Shown here piece after piece: positions 7,674 to 15,903 of a DNA stretch of 20,537 bases (position 1 is the stretch's first letter; each line of letters starts with the position of its first letter). The notes below the pieces were generated by a model. The model was not told where the DNA came from. It did no database searches and saw only the letters and a program-made list of their open reading frames with translations. The DNA lies in contig JAABTZ010000008.1 in NCBI GenBank assembly GCA_011389605.1, positions 1 through 20,537 of the forward strand, given 5' to 3'. The DNA comes from Desulfobacteraceae bacterium (GTDB lineage Bacteria > Desulfobacterota > Desulfobacteria > Desulfobacterales > Desulfosalsimonadaceae). Both the position numbers and the translations under genes were made by a program.

Positions 7674-9257
7674 TTATTCCCAGTAAATGCTTTTGGCAAT
7701 GGCGCTGGTTAAATCCATCATCTCTGTTTTAAGATCATTGCCCCGTACAACATCGTCCATGGCGCACTGCAGATGGATCTGACACTTGGGGCAGGCCGTT
7801 ATAAGAACCTGGCTGCCGCTTTGCCCGATACCCTCCAGCCGTTGTACCTGCATTGCCTTGCTAAACGCATCGCAGCCAGTCCATGCGCAGTTGCCGCAGC
7901 ACGGGCTTGCCGCATCGCTTTTTACGAGATGGGACTCATCGTTGCACAGATGCTGCAGAAGTTTCCGGGGAAGGGCGGCCTGTCCGTTAAACCGGCTCTG
8001 GCGGCAGGAATCCTGAAATGCCATGGACAGGCCCATGGGTTTGAAGGCCACGGCGCCTTTATCAATTTCACGCTCAAGAAACTCATGGATATGGGTTATT
8101 TTGACCGGCAGTTCCACGCCATGTTTTGCATATTCAGTACCAAGGGTATGGGCGCATTCAGGGCAGGCCGTGATCAGCTCTTCGGCACGGCTTGCTGCAA
8201 TGGCATCCGCATTGAGTCTGGCCAGCCGGAGAAAATTCTCACGATCCCCGGACCAAAGAAGATCGTGTCCGCAGCAGCGTTCATTTTCCAATACCGCGGG
8301 CTCGACATCAAAGAAATTTAAAAGCCGAAGGCTGTCTTCGATAATCCGCCGGGTCCGCACCTTGAGAAATCTGCCGAAAAAAATGTCAAAATATGCCGCA
8401 CATCCGCCGTAAAACAATACCGGGCCCTGCCTGCCGGTCCGGATGCTTTCGGGCAGATTCTGCCAGGGTTGCGGCACAAGCTTCTCAGAAGTCATGGCGC
8501 GCATCATGCTCTGGAAAAATCCGCCGTGGGCAGGCGTGCCGGTCAGTTCCCTGCCGTGGTAATAGCCGCGCATGTCCTTGATGAATTCCGGGAAATTGAC
8601 TGCGGAAGGACATCTCTCATAACATGTGCCGCATGTAAGGCAGGCATTGACCATGGAGAGCACCTCGGGGGTGTTTGCCCTTCCGGCGATAATCTCGGTG
8701 GCCACAAAACGGGGTGAATAAGGTTTTCCGGCCAGGGCCAGGGGGCAGGCCGAAGTGCACTTGCCGCAGTCCTGGCAGGCAAAAACATCGTGTCTGGCCA
8801 CAATGGCCTCAGAGTTGTCTTCTGTGATATCCTGTGCCTGAAGCATTGGCCGTGGGGTTACAGGGCTTTTGCCCATTTTGCGTATCCTGGCCACAAAGCT
8901 GGTGATAAAATTCAGCAAGGCCTCTGATTTATCAGGCAGAAAAGTGGCCAGCTCAAGCCTGTTTTCCCCCAGCCCGGTCAGGTTCAGAATTTTTCTGGTA
9001 TCGGCCGTGTTTTGCCGGGCGGCTTCCGTGCCTGTCCCGTAGCGGCATGAGCCGGGGGTGCAGCCCATCAAAATTACCCCGTCAGCCCCCATCTCAAAGG
9101 GTTTAAACAAAAGCGCCTTGGTTATTCGGCCGCTGCAAGGGATGCGTACCATCTGAATTTCAAGGGGGATTTCCGCGCGCTGGTCCTGAAGCGTTTGATA
9201 AGCAACATGGGGCCCCCAGTTGCACAGAAACAAAATGATTTTAAACTCTTCTTGCAT
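7674..9257 (-). CDS. MvhD-HdrC-HdrB (HdrD-type) fusion protein
   Basis: The 527-residue protein joins three modules. Residues 1-130 are an MvhD-like [2Fe-2S] domain with Cys12, 41, 66 and 71; the second cysteine of the CNWC motif is replaced by glycine (CNWG). Residues 155-225 are HdrC-like, with two [4Fe-4S] motifs (Cys161/164/167/171 and 206/209/212/216). Residues 275-500 hold two complete CCG domains (Cys286, CC328-329, CPEC; Cys418, CC453-454, CPKC), the HdrB/HdrD modules that hold the non-cubane clusters active on heterodisulfide in methanogens. It should be the catalytic acceptor subunit working with HdrA; the actual substrate in a bacterium without coenzyme M/B is unknown. Start 9257 follows a GCAGGAG site, 3 bases after the hdrL stop. 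Confidence 0.9.
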   Translation of the reverse strand: MQEEFKIILFLCNWGPHVAYQTLQDQRAEIPLEIQMVRIPCSGRITKALLFKPFEMGADGVILMGCTPGSCRYGTGTEAARQNTADTRKILNLTGLGENRLELATFLPDKSEALLNFITSFVARIRKMGKSPVTPRPMLQAQDITEDNSEAIVARHDVFACQDCGKCTSACPLALAGKPYSPRFVATEIIAGRANTPEVLSMVNACLTCGTCYERCPSAVNFPEFIKDMRGYYHGRELTGTPAHGGFFQSMMRAMTSEKLVPQPWQNLPESIRTGRQGPVLFYGGCAAYFDIFFGRFLKVRTRRIIEDSLRLLNFFDVEPAVLENERCCGHDLLWSGDRENFLRLARLNADAIAASRAEELITACPECAHTLGTEYAKHGVELPVKITHIHEFLEREIDKGAVAFKPMGLSMAFQDSCRQSRFNGQAALPRKLLQHLCNDESHLVKSDAASPCCGNCAWTGCDAFSKAMQVQRLEGIGQSGSQVLITACPKCQIHLQCAMDDVVRGNDLKTEMMDLTSAIAKSIYWE

Positions 9258-9260
9258 TGG

Positions 9261-12200
9261 TTAACTCCTGCTGCCGGTCATCAGCAGCTCTTCCAGTGTG
9301 CGCTCCAGGTATGCCTGGTCGCGAAAGGGGCTGTCAGCGGCATTTGACGGGCAGACGGAAATGCAATTGCCGCATCCTTTGCAAAGGGCCTCATCCACAC
9401 TTGCCCCAAGCCCGTCTGCGTCATTGGGTTTAAGCTCAACTGCGTGATAAGGACACGCCGTTAAGCATCGCCCGCAGCCCCGGCACAGGGCCTGGTTGAT
9501 CACCACTGAAAAGCCCCGGCTCTGGCGGGGCCCCCTGGGCATGACCGCTGCGGCCATAACCGCTGCAGCCTCCCCCTTGGTTCGTTTGGAAATCTGAATG
9601 CCGGGCGGATCAGCCAGATAAAGGCCGGATATGGAGGTGCCGCACGGGTACAGATAGGGAGTGCCGGGCATCCGTGCTTTTTGCATGCCCGCCTGAGCCT
9701 TTATTCCGGGCAGGTCATCATGCTGGTTATAGATGTTGATATTGCACGACTTGTCCCCCAAAATGACCGCACCCACGGAAAAAACGCGCGGCCCGTCGCT
9801 GCAAACAGCGTGGATTCTAAAATCGCCCAGGGTTCCGCTGACCGCATCCACCATGGAATTTTCAAATGCAAAGATATTTGGATGCACCGGAGCCTGTTTT
9901 AAGGGATTTTTCCCCGAGCCCAGCAGCAGTACCTCGTGGCCGGTCTGGCCCAGGGTTATGGCAGCGCTTTCGGCTGCCTGGCCATGGCCGATGACCGCGG
10001 TTGTAAAATTGTAGGTGCGGGCCGGGGCAGGAAAGGGAAGCAGTTTTCTGGCCCGCCCGATGCCCCGCTGCATCATTCCCTTAAAGGCGCTTAGGGCAAT
10101 GGCTTCATCTTTGCAAAGGTGACGCAGCACCTCGCCCCGTAAATTAAATGTCTGCACCATGGCACGGCTGATGCCGGTGCCTTCAAAAAGCCCCTGCTTT
10201 AAACGGCTGCGCTGGTCTGTGCAGGCGCTGCAGATAAAATTAAGGGGGCAGCAAACGCAGGATGCAAGCACTATCCGGGTCAGTTCCTTGTCCCGGACCC
10301 GGTCTGTGATGCTTTGTATGCCTTCGGGAATACAGGCCGAGGTCAGTACTTCCGCGTGCACGATATCGGCCTGCCGGTTTAATCCGGCCATAAGGGTATC
10401 CATTTCAGAGGACCACCCGAAGGAATCGTTGCAGCGGCATGCAAAAACACCGATACGGATTTTTGGATCAAGGCCCGAGTCCGGAGGTACAAAGGCAATT
10501 CCGTGGCCTTTTCGCTGGGAGCGGCTGTTTTGAAGCTGGACAAAAGCTTTGGCCGCGGCTGAAAAGCCGCGGAGCATCATGGCATAAACATTTGCTTTCG
10601 CACTTGGCGGCCCGTATGCCCGGATCACATCATCGCCCTTGACCGAAGGTGAAAATTCCGGATCAGCGATAATCAACACCCCTGCATTTTCCAAAAGGCT
10701 TTCTTCCTTCTGATCATGACAGATGGCCTTATTGGCCTCGCAGGCCGGCAGGCATTCCAGGCACTGGGCGCAGGCTCCGCACTGCAGGCATCGTGCTGCT
10801 TCCTGCCGGGCCGTTGTCTCGTCAAATCCCAGTGCAACTTCAGGAAAGCCTGACAATCGTTGGGCTGCCGGAATCTCGGGCATGACCGCCCGGGCCTGCA
10901 TGGCCAGATTGTCGTCAACAGGGTCAAAATCGCGCAGGGCCGGTCGTGCGGGGATAAATTCGGGCCTAAGCTCTTTTGATGCATTGCTGTTTAGATCGGC
11001 CATTGCCTCAAAGGCGGCTTTTCTTCCGCCGGCCATGGCCAGGACAATGGAACTGGCCCCTGTGGCAGAATCACCTGCGGCATAAACTTTTTCAATATTT
11101 GTCTTGCCTTTGGCATCAACTTCGAGCAGGCCCCTGGTATTGACCTTCAAACCATTTTTTCCGCCTGCCGCCTTGTAGGCCCCGCTCTGGCCGATTGCCA
11201 CAAATGCATGATCAAAGACTTTTTCTGTTACTTTGCTTTCAGCTATGACTACAGGCCAGGCAATGCCGTTTGAATCGGGCGGCCCCGGCCGGGTGGCCTG
11301 CAGTCTTACTGCCTGCAGCCGGCCGTTTTTCCCCCGGAATCCCACCACCTTTACGCGGTCTTTGACGGCAATGCCTTCTTGTCTGGCTGCATGTATCTCT
11401 TCTGCGTCAGCCGGAATCTCGCCTTTTGAAAACCATGATAAAATGGTTACCGAAGCGCCCATGCGGCGCAGAACACGGGCAAGGTCAAAGGCGGCGTTGC
11501 CGTCGCCTATAACGGCAGCCTTGCCGGAAAGTTGGGTAATTTCGCCCCGGTAAAATTGATTTAAAAAACAAACGCATCCAAAAACCCCTTTAAGGTCTTC
11601 ACCCTCGACACCCAGGGACCGGTCCGCCCATGAGCCGGTTGCCACAATCACGGCTTCATGGGTTTTGCGCAGCTTCTCTAAGCCGCCGGGCAGGTCCACG
11701 ACGTGGCCGGTTAAGATGTTTACCCCTTCGGCCCTTATCATGTCCAGCTCGGCATCCAGAATGTCTCTGGGCAGCCGGTGAGGCCCTATGCCGTAGCGAA
11801 GAAGCCCTCCGGCCTCCTTTTCTTTTTCAAACACGTTGACTTCAAAGCCGTGACGGGCAAGATCGACTGCCGCGGCAAGGCCTGCCGGACCCGAGCCAAT
11901 GACGGCAACCGGGCGGCCTTTGCCGGGATGTTGTTTTTTGCCTTTCGGGGATGGACTGGTTTCGGCCTTCTCGGCGATAAACCGCTTGATATCCCGAATG
12001 GCCAGGGCGCCGTCTTTTTCCCCGCGACGGCATGCCGCCTCGCATGGATGGGTGCAGACCCGGCCGCAAATGGCTGGCAAAACATTGTCGTGCCGGATCA
12101 ATTCAAGGGCCTGGGCATAGCGGCCGGCAGCAGCCAGAACCATGTAACCCTGGACATTGACCCCCAGGGGGCAGTTTTCCTGGCACAGGGGCTGGCGGCG

Positions 12201-12644
12201 TTTATCGATGACCGCTCTTCCCGGCAGGGCCATGCGGCTGTTTATCACAATGGGATCAATGCCCTGGGTGCCGCATGCCGGGCATGTTTCCACGCAACGA
12301 CCGCACAAGGTGCATCGGTGGGGATCCACATAGGCGGGCGGGCAGTTGATATGCACCCGGAAGCCCTGCTGGCTGTGCCTGGCTGATTCAATGGATGCGG
12401 GCATGATAAGACGAATATTTGCATTGCGCAGAATGCGGATCAGTCCCGGCCGGTGTGCATAATTAAATAAAACTCCGGAGTCAAGCCTGTAAGCCCCGGC
12501 TGCAAGTTTTTGGTCCAGATCCGCTGCGCTGTCCACCAGCGTGGTGGGCACGCCCATCTCACCGAGTTTGTTTGCTGCGGCTACACCGGCGGGCGTGGCC
12601 CCTGCAATCAGCACACTGTATAGCCTTTTTTTGGGATTTTTCAT
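9261..12644 (-). CDS. hdrL: HdrL-like giant HdrA/NfnB-type iron-sulfur flavoprotein
   Basis: The 1127-residue protein is a mosaic. Residues 8-60 form a degenerate nucleotide-binding fold, followed by a [4Fe-4S] motif (Cys111/114/117/121). Residues 150-550 resemble NfnB/GltD: cysteines 154, 158, 193, 197, 201 and 205, an FAD motif at about 248-259 (GSGPAGLAAA), an NAD(P)H motif at 388-396 and the VYAAGDS signature at 520-526. A six-cysteine cluster follows (619-635). Residues 730-870 match the HdrA N-terminal domain, 883-960 a second degenerate Rossmann fold, and the C-terminus a two-[4Fe-4S] ferredoxin (Cys1054-1064, 1088-1098). Large HdrA-NfnB fusions called HdrL have been described in sulfate reducers, and this fits that pattern. 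It likely brings NAD(P)H into the Hdr complex. Its ATG overlaps the korC stop (ATGA). Confidence 0.85.
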   Translation of the reverse strand: MKNPKKRLYSVLIAGATPAGVAAANKLGEMGVPTTLVDSAADLDQKLAAGAYRLDSGVLFNYAHRPGLIRILRNANIRLIMPASIESARHSQQGFRVHINCPPAYVDPHRCTLCGRCVETCPACGTQGIDPIVINSRMALPGRAVIDKRRQPLCQENCPLGVNVQGYMVLAAAGRYAQALELIRHDNVLPAICGRVCTHPCEAACRRGEKDGALAIRDIKRFIAEKAETSPSPKGKKQHPGKGRPVAVIGSGPAGLAAAVDLARHGFEVNVFEKEKEAGGLLRYGIGPHRLPRDILDAELDMIRAEGVNILTGHVVDLPGGLEKLRKTHEAVIVATGSWADRSLGVEGEDLKGVFGCVCFLNQFYRGEITQLSGKAAVIGDGNAAFDLARVLRRMGASVTILSWFSKGEIPADAEEIHAARQEGIAVKDRVKVVGFRGKNGRLQAVRLQATRPGPPDSNGIAWPVVIAESKVTEKVFDHAFVAIGQSGAYKAAGGKNGLKVNTRGLLEVDAKGKTNIEKVYAAGDSATGASSIVLAMAGGRKAAFEAMADLNSNASKELRPEFIPARPALRDFDPVDDNLAMQARAVMPEIPAAQRLSGFPEVALGFDETTARQEAARCLQCGACAQCLECLPACEANKAICHDQKEESLLENAGVLIIADPEFSPSVKGDDVIRAYGPPSAKANVYAMMLRGFSAAAKAFVQLQNSRSQRKGHGIAFVPPDSGLDPKIRIGVFACRCNDSFGWSSEMDTLMAGLNRQADIVHAEVLTSACIPEGIQSITDRVRDKELTRIVLASCVCCPLNFICSACTDQRSRLKQGLFEGTGISRAMVQTFNLRGEVLRHLCKDEAIALSAFKGMMQRGIGRARKLLPFPAPARTYNFTTAVIGHGQAAESAAITLGQTGHEVLLLGSGKNPLKQAPVHPNIFAFENSMVDAVSGTLGDFRIHAVCSDGPRVFSVGAVILGDKSCNINIYNQHDDLPGIKAQAGMQKARMPGTPYLYPCGTSISGLYLADPPGIQISKRTKGEAAAVMAAAVMPRGPRQSRGFSVVINQALCRGCGRCLTACPYHAVELKPNDADGLGASVDEALCKGCGNCISVCPSNAADSPFRDQAYLERTLEELLMTGSRS

Positions 12645-13216
12645 GCAACGACTCCTGGCTTTCCGGCTGCCTTATGCCGGCGGCCCTTCAGGGTTGCCTG
12701 GGCATGCTCCCATCCCCGTTCAAAGGCCTTAAGGTTTTTTTCTTCGGTTCCTTTGGGCACGGATTTCTCCACGGTGCTTCGGGCTGCATCCAGGGAAATG
12801 GCACCAGTGATGCCGGCCATAAATCCGACCATGATTATATTGGCCATCATTTTATGTCCGATCTCTTCGGCATACCGGGTGCACGGCACGGCGTAATAGT
12901 CCCTGTCTCCAACCGGTTTTACCAGGTCCTGTTCAATTACCAGGGTTCCGTCATCCTTTAAGGTGTGGTGCTGTTTGTCGTAGCCGGACTGGGACATGCA
13001 AACCAGGATGTCAGGGTTCTTGATATAGGGGAAATAAATGGGCCCGTCGGCAATTGTTACCTGGGCGCTGCAGGCCCCGCCCCGGGATTCGGGCCCGTAG
13101 GACTGCACCAGGGTGCTTTCAAGCTTGTCCACAATGGCGGCCGCCTGCCCGACGATCTTTCCGGCAAGAACCACGCCCTGGCCGCCGAATCCGGTAATGA
13201 CAATCTGCTTGTACAT
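12641..13216 (-). CDS. korC: 2-oxoacid:ferredoxin oxidoreductase gamma subunit
   Basis: The 191-residue protein has the gamma-subunit fold start (QIVITGFGGQGVVLAGKI) and the SYGPESRGGACSAQV motif typical of KorC/PorG proteins, and its length is normal for the family. In four-subunit 2-oxoacid:ferredoxin oxidoreductases this subunit binds the CoA side of the reaction that converts a 2-oxoacid, CoA and oxidised ferredoxin to acyl-CoA, CO2 and reduced ferredoxin. An AAAAGGGA site lies upstream. The stop overlaps the start of the next gene by four bases (ATGA), which implies translational coupling to the hdrL-like gene and ties the two systems together. Confidence 0.9.
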   Translation of the reverse strand: MYKQIVITGFGGQGVVLAGKIVGQAAAIVDKLESTLVQSYGPESRGGACSAQVTIADGPIYFPYIKNPDILVCMSQSGYDKQHHTLKDDGTLVIEQDLVKPVGDRDYYAVPCTRYAEEIGHKMMANIIMVGFMAGITGAISLDAARSTVEKSVPKGTEEKNLKAFERGWEHAQATLKGRRHKAAGKPGVVA

Positions 13217-13251
13217 AATTGTTTCCCTTTTTTGCTGCCCGCCTTCAGCTG

Positions 13252-13297
13252 TTATTTGACTTTGTTGACTGCTTCCGGCTTTATCCCCGCCAGGTAG
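13252..13297 (-). other. korB: Possible out-of-frame 3' end of korB
   Basis: This stretch, between the annotated korB stop and korC, reads NNYLAGIKPEAVNKVK to a TAA in the +1 frame relative to korB, following on from the alternative frame inside the korB end. Its codon use is coding-like and it fills an otherwise unusual gap in a tightly packed operon. It is either a real frameshift mutation, a sequencing error, or chance. Confidence 0.4.
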
Positions 13298-14140
13298 TTA
13301 TTCCGGAAGGCGGCATGTGCGATCATAGCTTTCAATGCATGTGGGGCGCTGTTTGTCCACAAATTCGCCCAGCACCACCTTTTTTTTGAAATCCACGTCT
13401 AAATCCATGGGATCTGCATTGTTTCGGATAATGGTCTGCTCCTGGTATAGCCTGAGAGTTTCCATGGGTTTCTCCCGGTTTCTCCGGCCGTAATTGATCG
13501 GGCAGGGGCCGAGTACTTCAATAAAGGAAAATCCGCTTTTGGAAATGGCCTTTTGTATGCACTCGGTCAGCTCCCTTGTGTGTAAAATGGTCCACCGGGC
13601 CACGTAGGTGGCACCCGATGCCCATGCAAGCAGGGGCAGATTAAATGGTGATTCCGGATTGCCGGCGGTCGTGGTCGTGGTTTTTGCAAGATGCGGGGTG
13701 GTTGCCGCTGCCTGCCCGCCTGTCATGCCGTAATTGAGGTTGTTTACGCAGATCACCGTAAGATCCATGTTGCGCCGGGCTGCATGGATGAAATGATTGC
13801 CGCCTATGGCAAACAGGTCTCCGTCTCCGCTGAACACAATGACGTCAAGTTCCGGATTGCCCAGTTTCAGGCCCGTGGCAAAGGGGATGGCCCGGCCGTG
13901 GGTGGTGTGAAAGGAGTCGAGCTTCACGTAACCGGCCGCCCTGCCCGAGCATCCGATGCCCGATACCATGCACATTTTTTCAAGATTCCGGCCGCCGCCT
14001 TTCATGGCCGACAGGCATGCGGAAAAAGCCGTGCCGATGCCGCAGCCCGGGCACCAGATATGGGGAATCCGGTCTGAGCGGATCAAATCCTCCAGGGGAT
14101 GATTCTGGTGAGCTGCGCGGGTTTTGGTTGCTGCCGGCAT
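13298..14140 (-). CDS. korB: 2-oxoacid:ferredoxin oxidoreductase beta (TPP-binding) subunit
   Basis: From ATG 14140 the product is 280 residues. The Cys-x-x-Cys motif WCPGCG (Cys30, Cys33) and the thiamine-diphosphate signature GDGD (105-108) to NN (133-134) are intact. It binds TPP and, in this enzyme class, an iron-sulfur cluster that passes electrons to KorD. The start is fixed by AAAGGAGG upstream and a one-base TAATG overlap with korA; the longer open frame from 14218 is read inside korA. The 3' end looks frameshifted: removing one A from the AAA at 13330-13332 replaces the last ten or so residues (SYDRTCRLPE) with a tail containing AMIAHAAFRNNYLAG, ending at 13252 and leaving 35 bases to korC instead of 81. 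Confidence 0.85.
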   Translation of the reverse strand: MPAATKTRAAHQNHPLEDLIRSDRIPHIWCPGCGIGTAFSACLSAMKGGGRNLEKMCMVSGIGCSGRAAGYVKLDSFHTTHGRAIPFATGLKLGNPELDVIVFSGDGDLFAIGGNHFIHAARRNMDLTVICVNNLNYGMTGGQAAATTPHLAKTTTTTAGNPESPFNLPLLAWASGATYVARWTILHTRELTECIQKAISKSGFSFIEVLGPCPINYGRRNREKPMETLRLYQEQTIIRNNADPMDLDVDFKKKVVLGEFVDKQRPTCIESYDRTCRLPE

Positions 14141-15285
14141 TAAAAGGCCTCCTTTATTTTGGCAAGTACCTGGTCGGGACTTATTATGGTTCCGCCGTGA
14201 TGCCCTACCAGATGACACGGGGTAATGCCTGCTGCAGCCCGCATTACCTCCAGGTGGATCTGGCCGAGGTTGATTTCCACGGTTATAAAGCCTTTTACCC
14301 GTTGGGCCAGGGCCTGGATTTTCTCTTCTGCAAAGGGCCAGACGGTAATCAGGCGGAGAAAACCCGCTTTTATTCCCATGGCCCGTGCCTGCTGCATGGC
14401 AGCCATGCTGGTGCGGGACGAAATTCCGTAGGAGACGATCACGATCTCGGCATCCTCTATCTGATGCTCTTCGACCATGATGATATCATCCCGGTTGTCC
14501 AGGATTTTGCGCTTGAGCCTCTCCATCATCTGCTGCTGAGCTTCAACGGACATGGCAGGATAACCTTTTTCATCGTGTGTCAGCCCGGTCACATGGATTT
14601 TATAACCGTCACCGGCCGCAGGCATGGGAGCCACCCCGTTTGGCCCGGGCTTGTAGAGCAGAAAGCGGTCCTTGCGTCCCCGGGGCTTGGGGCGCCATTC
14701 CGTGCGGATCTGGTCGGCGGGCGGAATTATGACTTTTTCGCTCATGTGGCCGATTATCTCGTCGGTCATGATTAAAACCGGCGTACGGTAGCGCTCGCTT
14801 AAGTTAAAAGCCGTGATTGTCTGGTAAAAGATTTCCTGTGCCGAAGACGGCGCCAGTGCAATGATCTCGTAGTCTCCGTGAGAACCCCACCTTGCCTGCA
14901 TCATGTCAGCCTGGGCCCCCATTGTGGGAAGCCCGGTGGACGGCCCGCCCCGCTGGACATTTACAAGCACGCACGGGGTTTCCGTGCATATGCCCAGACC
15001 GATGTTTTCCATCATCAGGCTAAAACCTGGTCCTGACGTGGCTGTCATGCTTTTTTTACCCGCCCAGGCGGCACCCAGCACCGAGGCCATGGCAGCTATT
15101 TCGTCTTCCATCTGGATAAAGGTACCGCCCACGGCCGGCAGGCGCGCTGAGATATGCTCGGCGATTTCAGTGGCCGGTGTGATGGGATAGCCGCCGAAAA
15201 ACAGGCAGCCGGCAGCCAGTGCCCCTTCGGCACAGGCTTCATCCCCTGTCATGTAATGCTCTCCGGTAAAGACTGCTGGTTGCAT
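14140..15285 (-). CDS. korA: 2-oxoacid:ferredoxin oxidoreductase alpha subunit
   Basis: From ATG 15285 the product is 381 residues, normal for KorA. It carries the N-terminal GNEACAEGA-like motif (TGDEACAEGALAAGC), the GYPITPATEIAEHIS motif and MEDEIAAMASVLGAAWAG, all typical of the alpha subunit of 2-oxoglutarate-type ferredoxin oxidoreductases, which binds the 2-oxoacid with KorB. 2-Oxoglutarate is the most likely substrate by family, but other 2-oxoacids are possible. The frame stays open to 15345, but those 20 codons come from repeat R2, so the start at 15285 with a weak GGTGA site is preferred. It overlaps korB by one base. Confidence 0.9.
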   Translation of the reverse strand: MQPAVFTGEHYMTGDEACAEGALAAGCLFFGGYPITPATEIAEHISARLPAVGGTFIQMEDEIAAMASVLGAAWAGKKSMTATSGPGFSLMMENIGLGICTETPCVLVNVQRGGPSTGLPTMGAQADMMQARWGSHGDYEIIALAPSSAQEIFYQTITAFNLSERYRTPVLIMTDEIIGHMSEKVIIPPADQIRTEWRPKPRGRKDRFLLYKPGPNGVAPMPAAGDGYKIHVTGLTHDEKGYPAMSVEAQQQMMERLKRKILDNRDDIIMVEEHQIEDAEIVIVSYGISSRTSMAAMQQARAMGIKAGFLRLITVWPFAEEKIQALAQRVKGFITVEINLGQIHLEVMRAAAGITPCHLVGHHGGTIISPDQVLAKIKEAF

Positions 15286-15313
15286 TTGTTTGTCACCGTT
15301 TTCTGTATCAATT

Positions 15314-15476
15314 TTGACGGCTTCGTAAAAAGTCCAATAGTCCAATATCTGCGTTACGCTTCATCCCTCGGAATTTCACGTACGGCTAAGTACGCTGCAT
15401 TCCTAGGGATTTTGCGCGCCTTGATCTTGAACTTTTTACAAAGCCGTCTGAAAGCGACTTTTTACGAGACCATCAA
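15314..15476 (+). repeat. Palindromic MITE-like repeat, copy R2, inside the kor operon
   Basis: A 163-bp copy in the same orientation as R1, with terminal inverted repeats (TTGACGGCTTCGTAAAAAG and its near-complement) and the same central CGTAC-GGCTAA-GTACG. It differs by a tandem duplication of AGTCCAAT (15331-15346) and by arm sequence: CATCCCTCGGAAT pairs with ATTCCTAGGGATT, whereas R1 has different but also complementary arms. A direct repeat ATCAATTTTG (15307-15316 and 15472-15481) flanks it and could be a target-site duplication, though it partly overlaps the termini. It separates korD from korA. Confidence 0.85.
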
Positions 15477-15520
15477 TTTTGGTTGCGCAAAAACTGTGTC
15501 CGGCCCGGGCATCAACTGGG

Positions 15521-15793
15521 TTATCCGGTTTTTTCCAAAGGGGCCGGCAGAGAGTAGATGGCAAATTCCGGACAGATGATTTCACAATAATGGCAGTTCA
15601 CGCAGATGTCGTGGTCAAGAAGTTCGGGCGGATGATAACCTTTTTTGTTAAAACGCGATGAAAAGGCAAGGATGCTTTTGGGGCAGAATTCAATGCAGTA
15701 TCCGCATCCCTTGCACCGGTCTTCAATTATGTAGACAATACCCCTGGATACTTCAATTGCCTCTGAATCAAACGGTACACGCCAGAATTCCAT
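15521..15793 (-). CDS. korD: 2-oxoacid:ferredoxin oxidoreductase delta (ferredoxin) subunit
   Basis: The 90-residue protein is a small ferredoxin with two [4Fe-4S] motifs: Cys27/30/33/37 (CKGCGYCIEFCPK) and Cys64/67/70/74 (CVNCHYCEIICPE). This is the size and layout of the KorD/PorD subunit that takes electrons from KorB and hands them to soluble ferredoxin. An AGGAG site lies just before the ATG. It is the first gene of the operon, but 235 bases, including repeat R2, separate it from korA; the rest of the operon is tightly packed, so R2 probably arrived later. Confidence 0.9.
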   Translation of the reverse strand: MEFWRVPFDSEAIEVSRGIVYIIEDRCKGCGYCIEFCPKSILAFSSRFNKKGYHPPELLDHDICVNCHYCEIICPEFAIYSLPAPLEKTG

Positions 15794-15854
15794 TCCCAGC
15801 TCCTATGTTATGCCGTGGTTCTGCCGCAGCATGGACATAAATGGAAATAATAGG

Positions 15855-15877
15855 CCGGACCCATTGGGTGGGCCCGG
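15855..15877 (-). promoter_or_regulatory. Leader hairpin upstream of korD
   Basis: CCGG-A-CCCA and TGGG-C-CCGG pair around a 5-base loop, with a single A/C mismatch. It lies in the predicted untranslated leader (about 100 bases) between the kor promoter and korD. No long T-run follows on the minus strand, so it is not a clear terminator; it could be an attenuator, an RNA-stability element or a protein site. Confidence 0.35.
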
Positions 15878-15903
15878 TTCTTATAATCTCAAACAATCTG
15901 TGA

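Noticed and set aside
14141..14218. Extended N-terminus of korB from 14218
   Set aside because: The extra 26 residues are an out-of-frame reading of korA, and a strong AAAGGAGG site with a TAATG overlap fixes the start at 14140.
15286..15345. Extended N-terminus of korA from 15345
   Set aside because: The added codons are largely translated from repeat R2 and do not resemble KorA N-termini.
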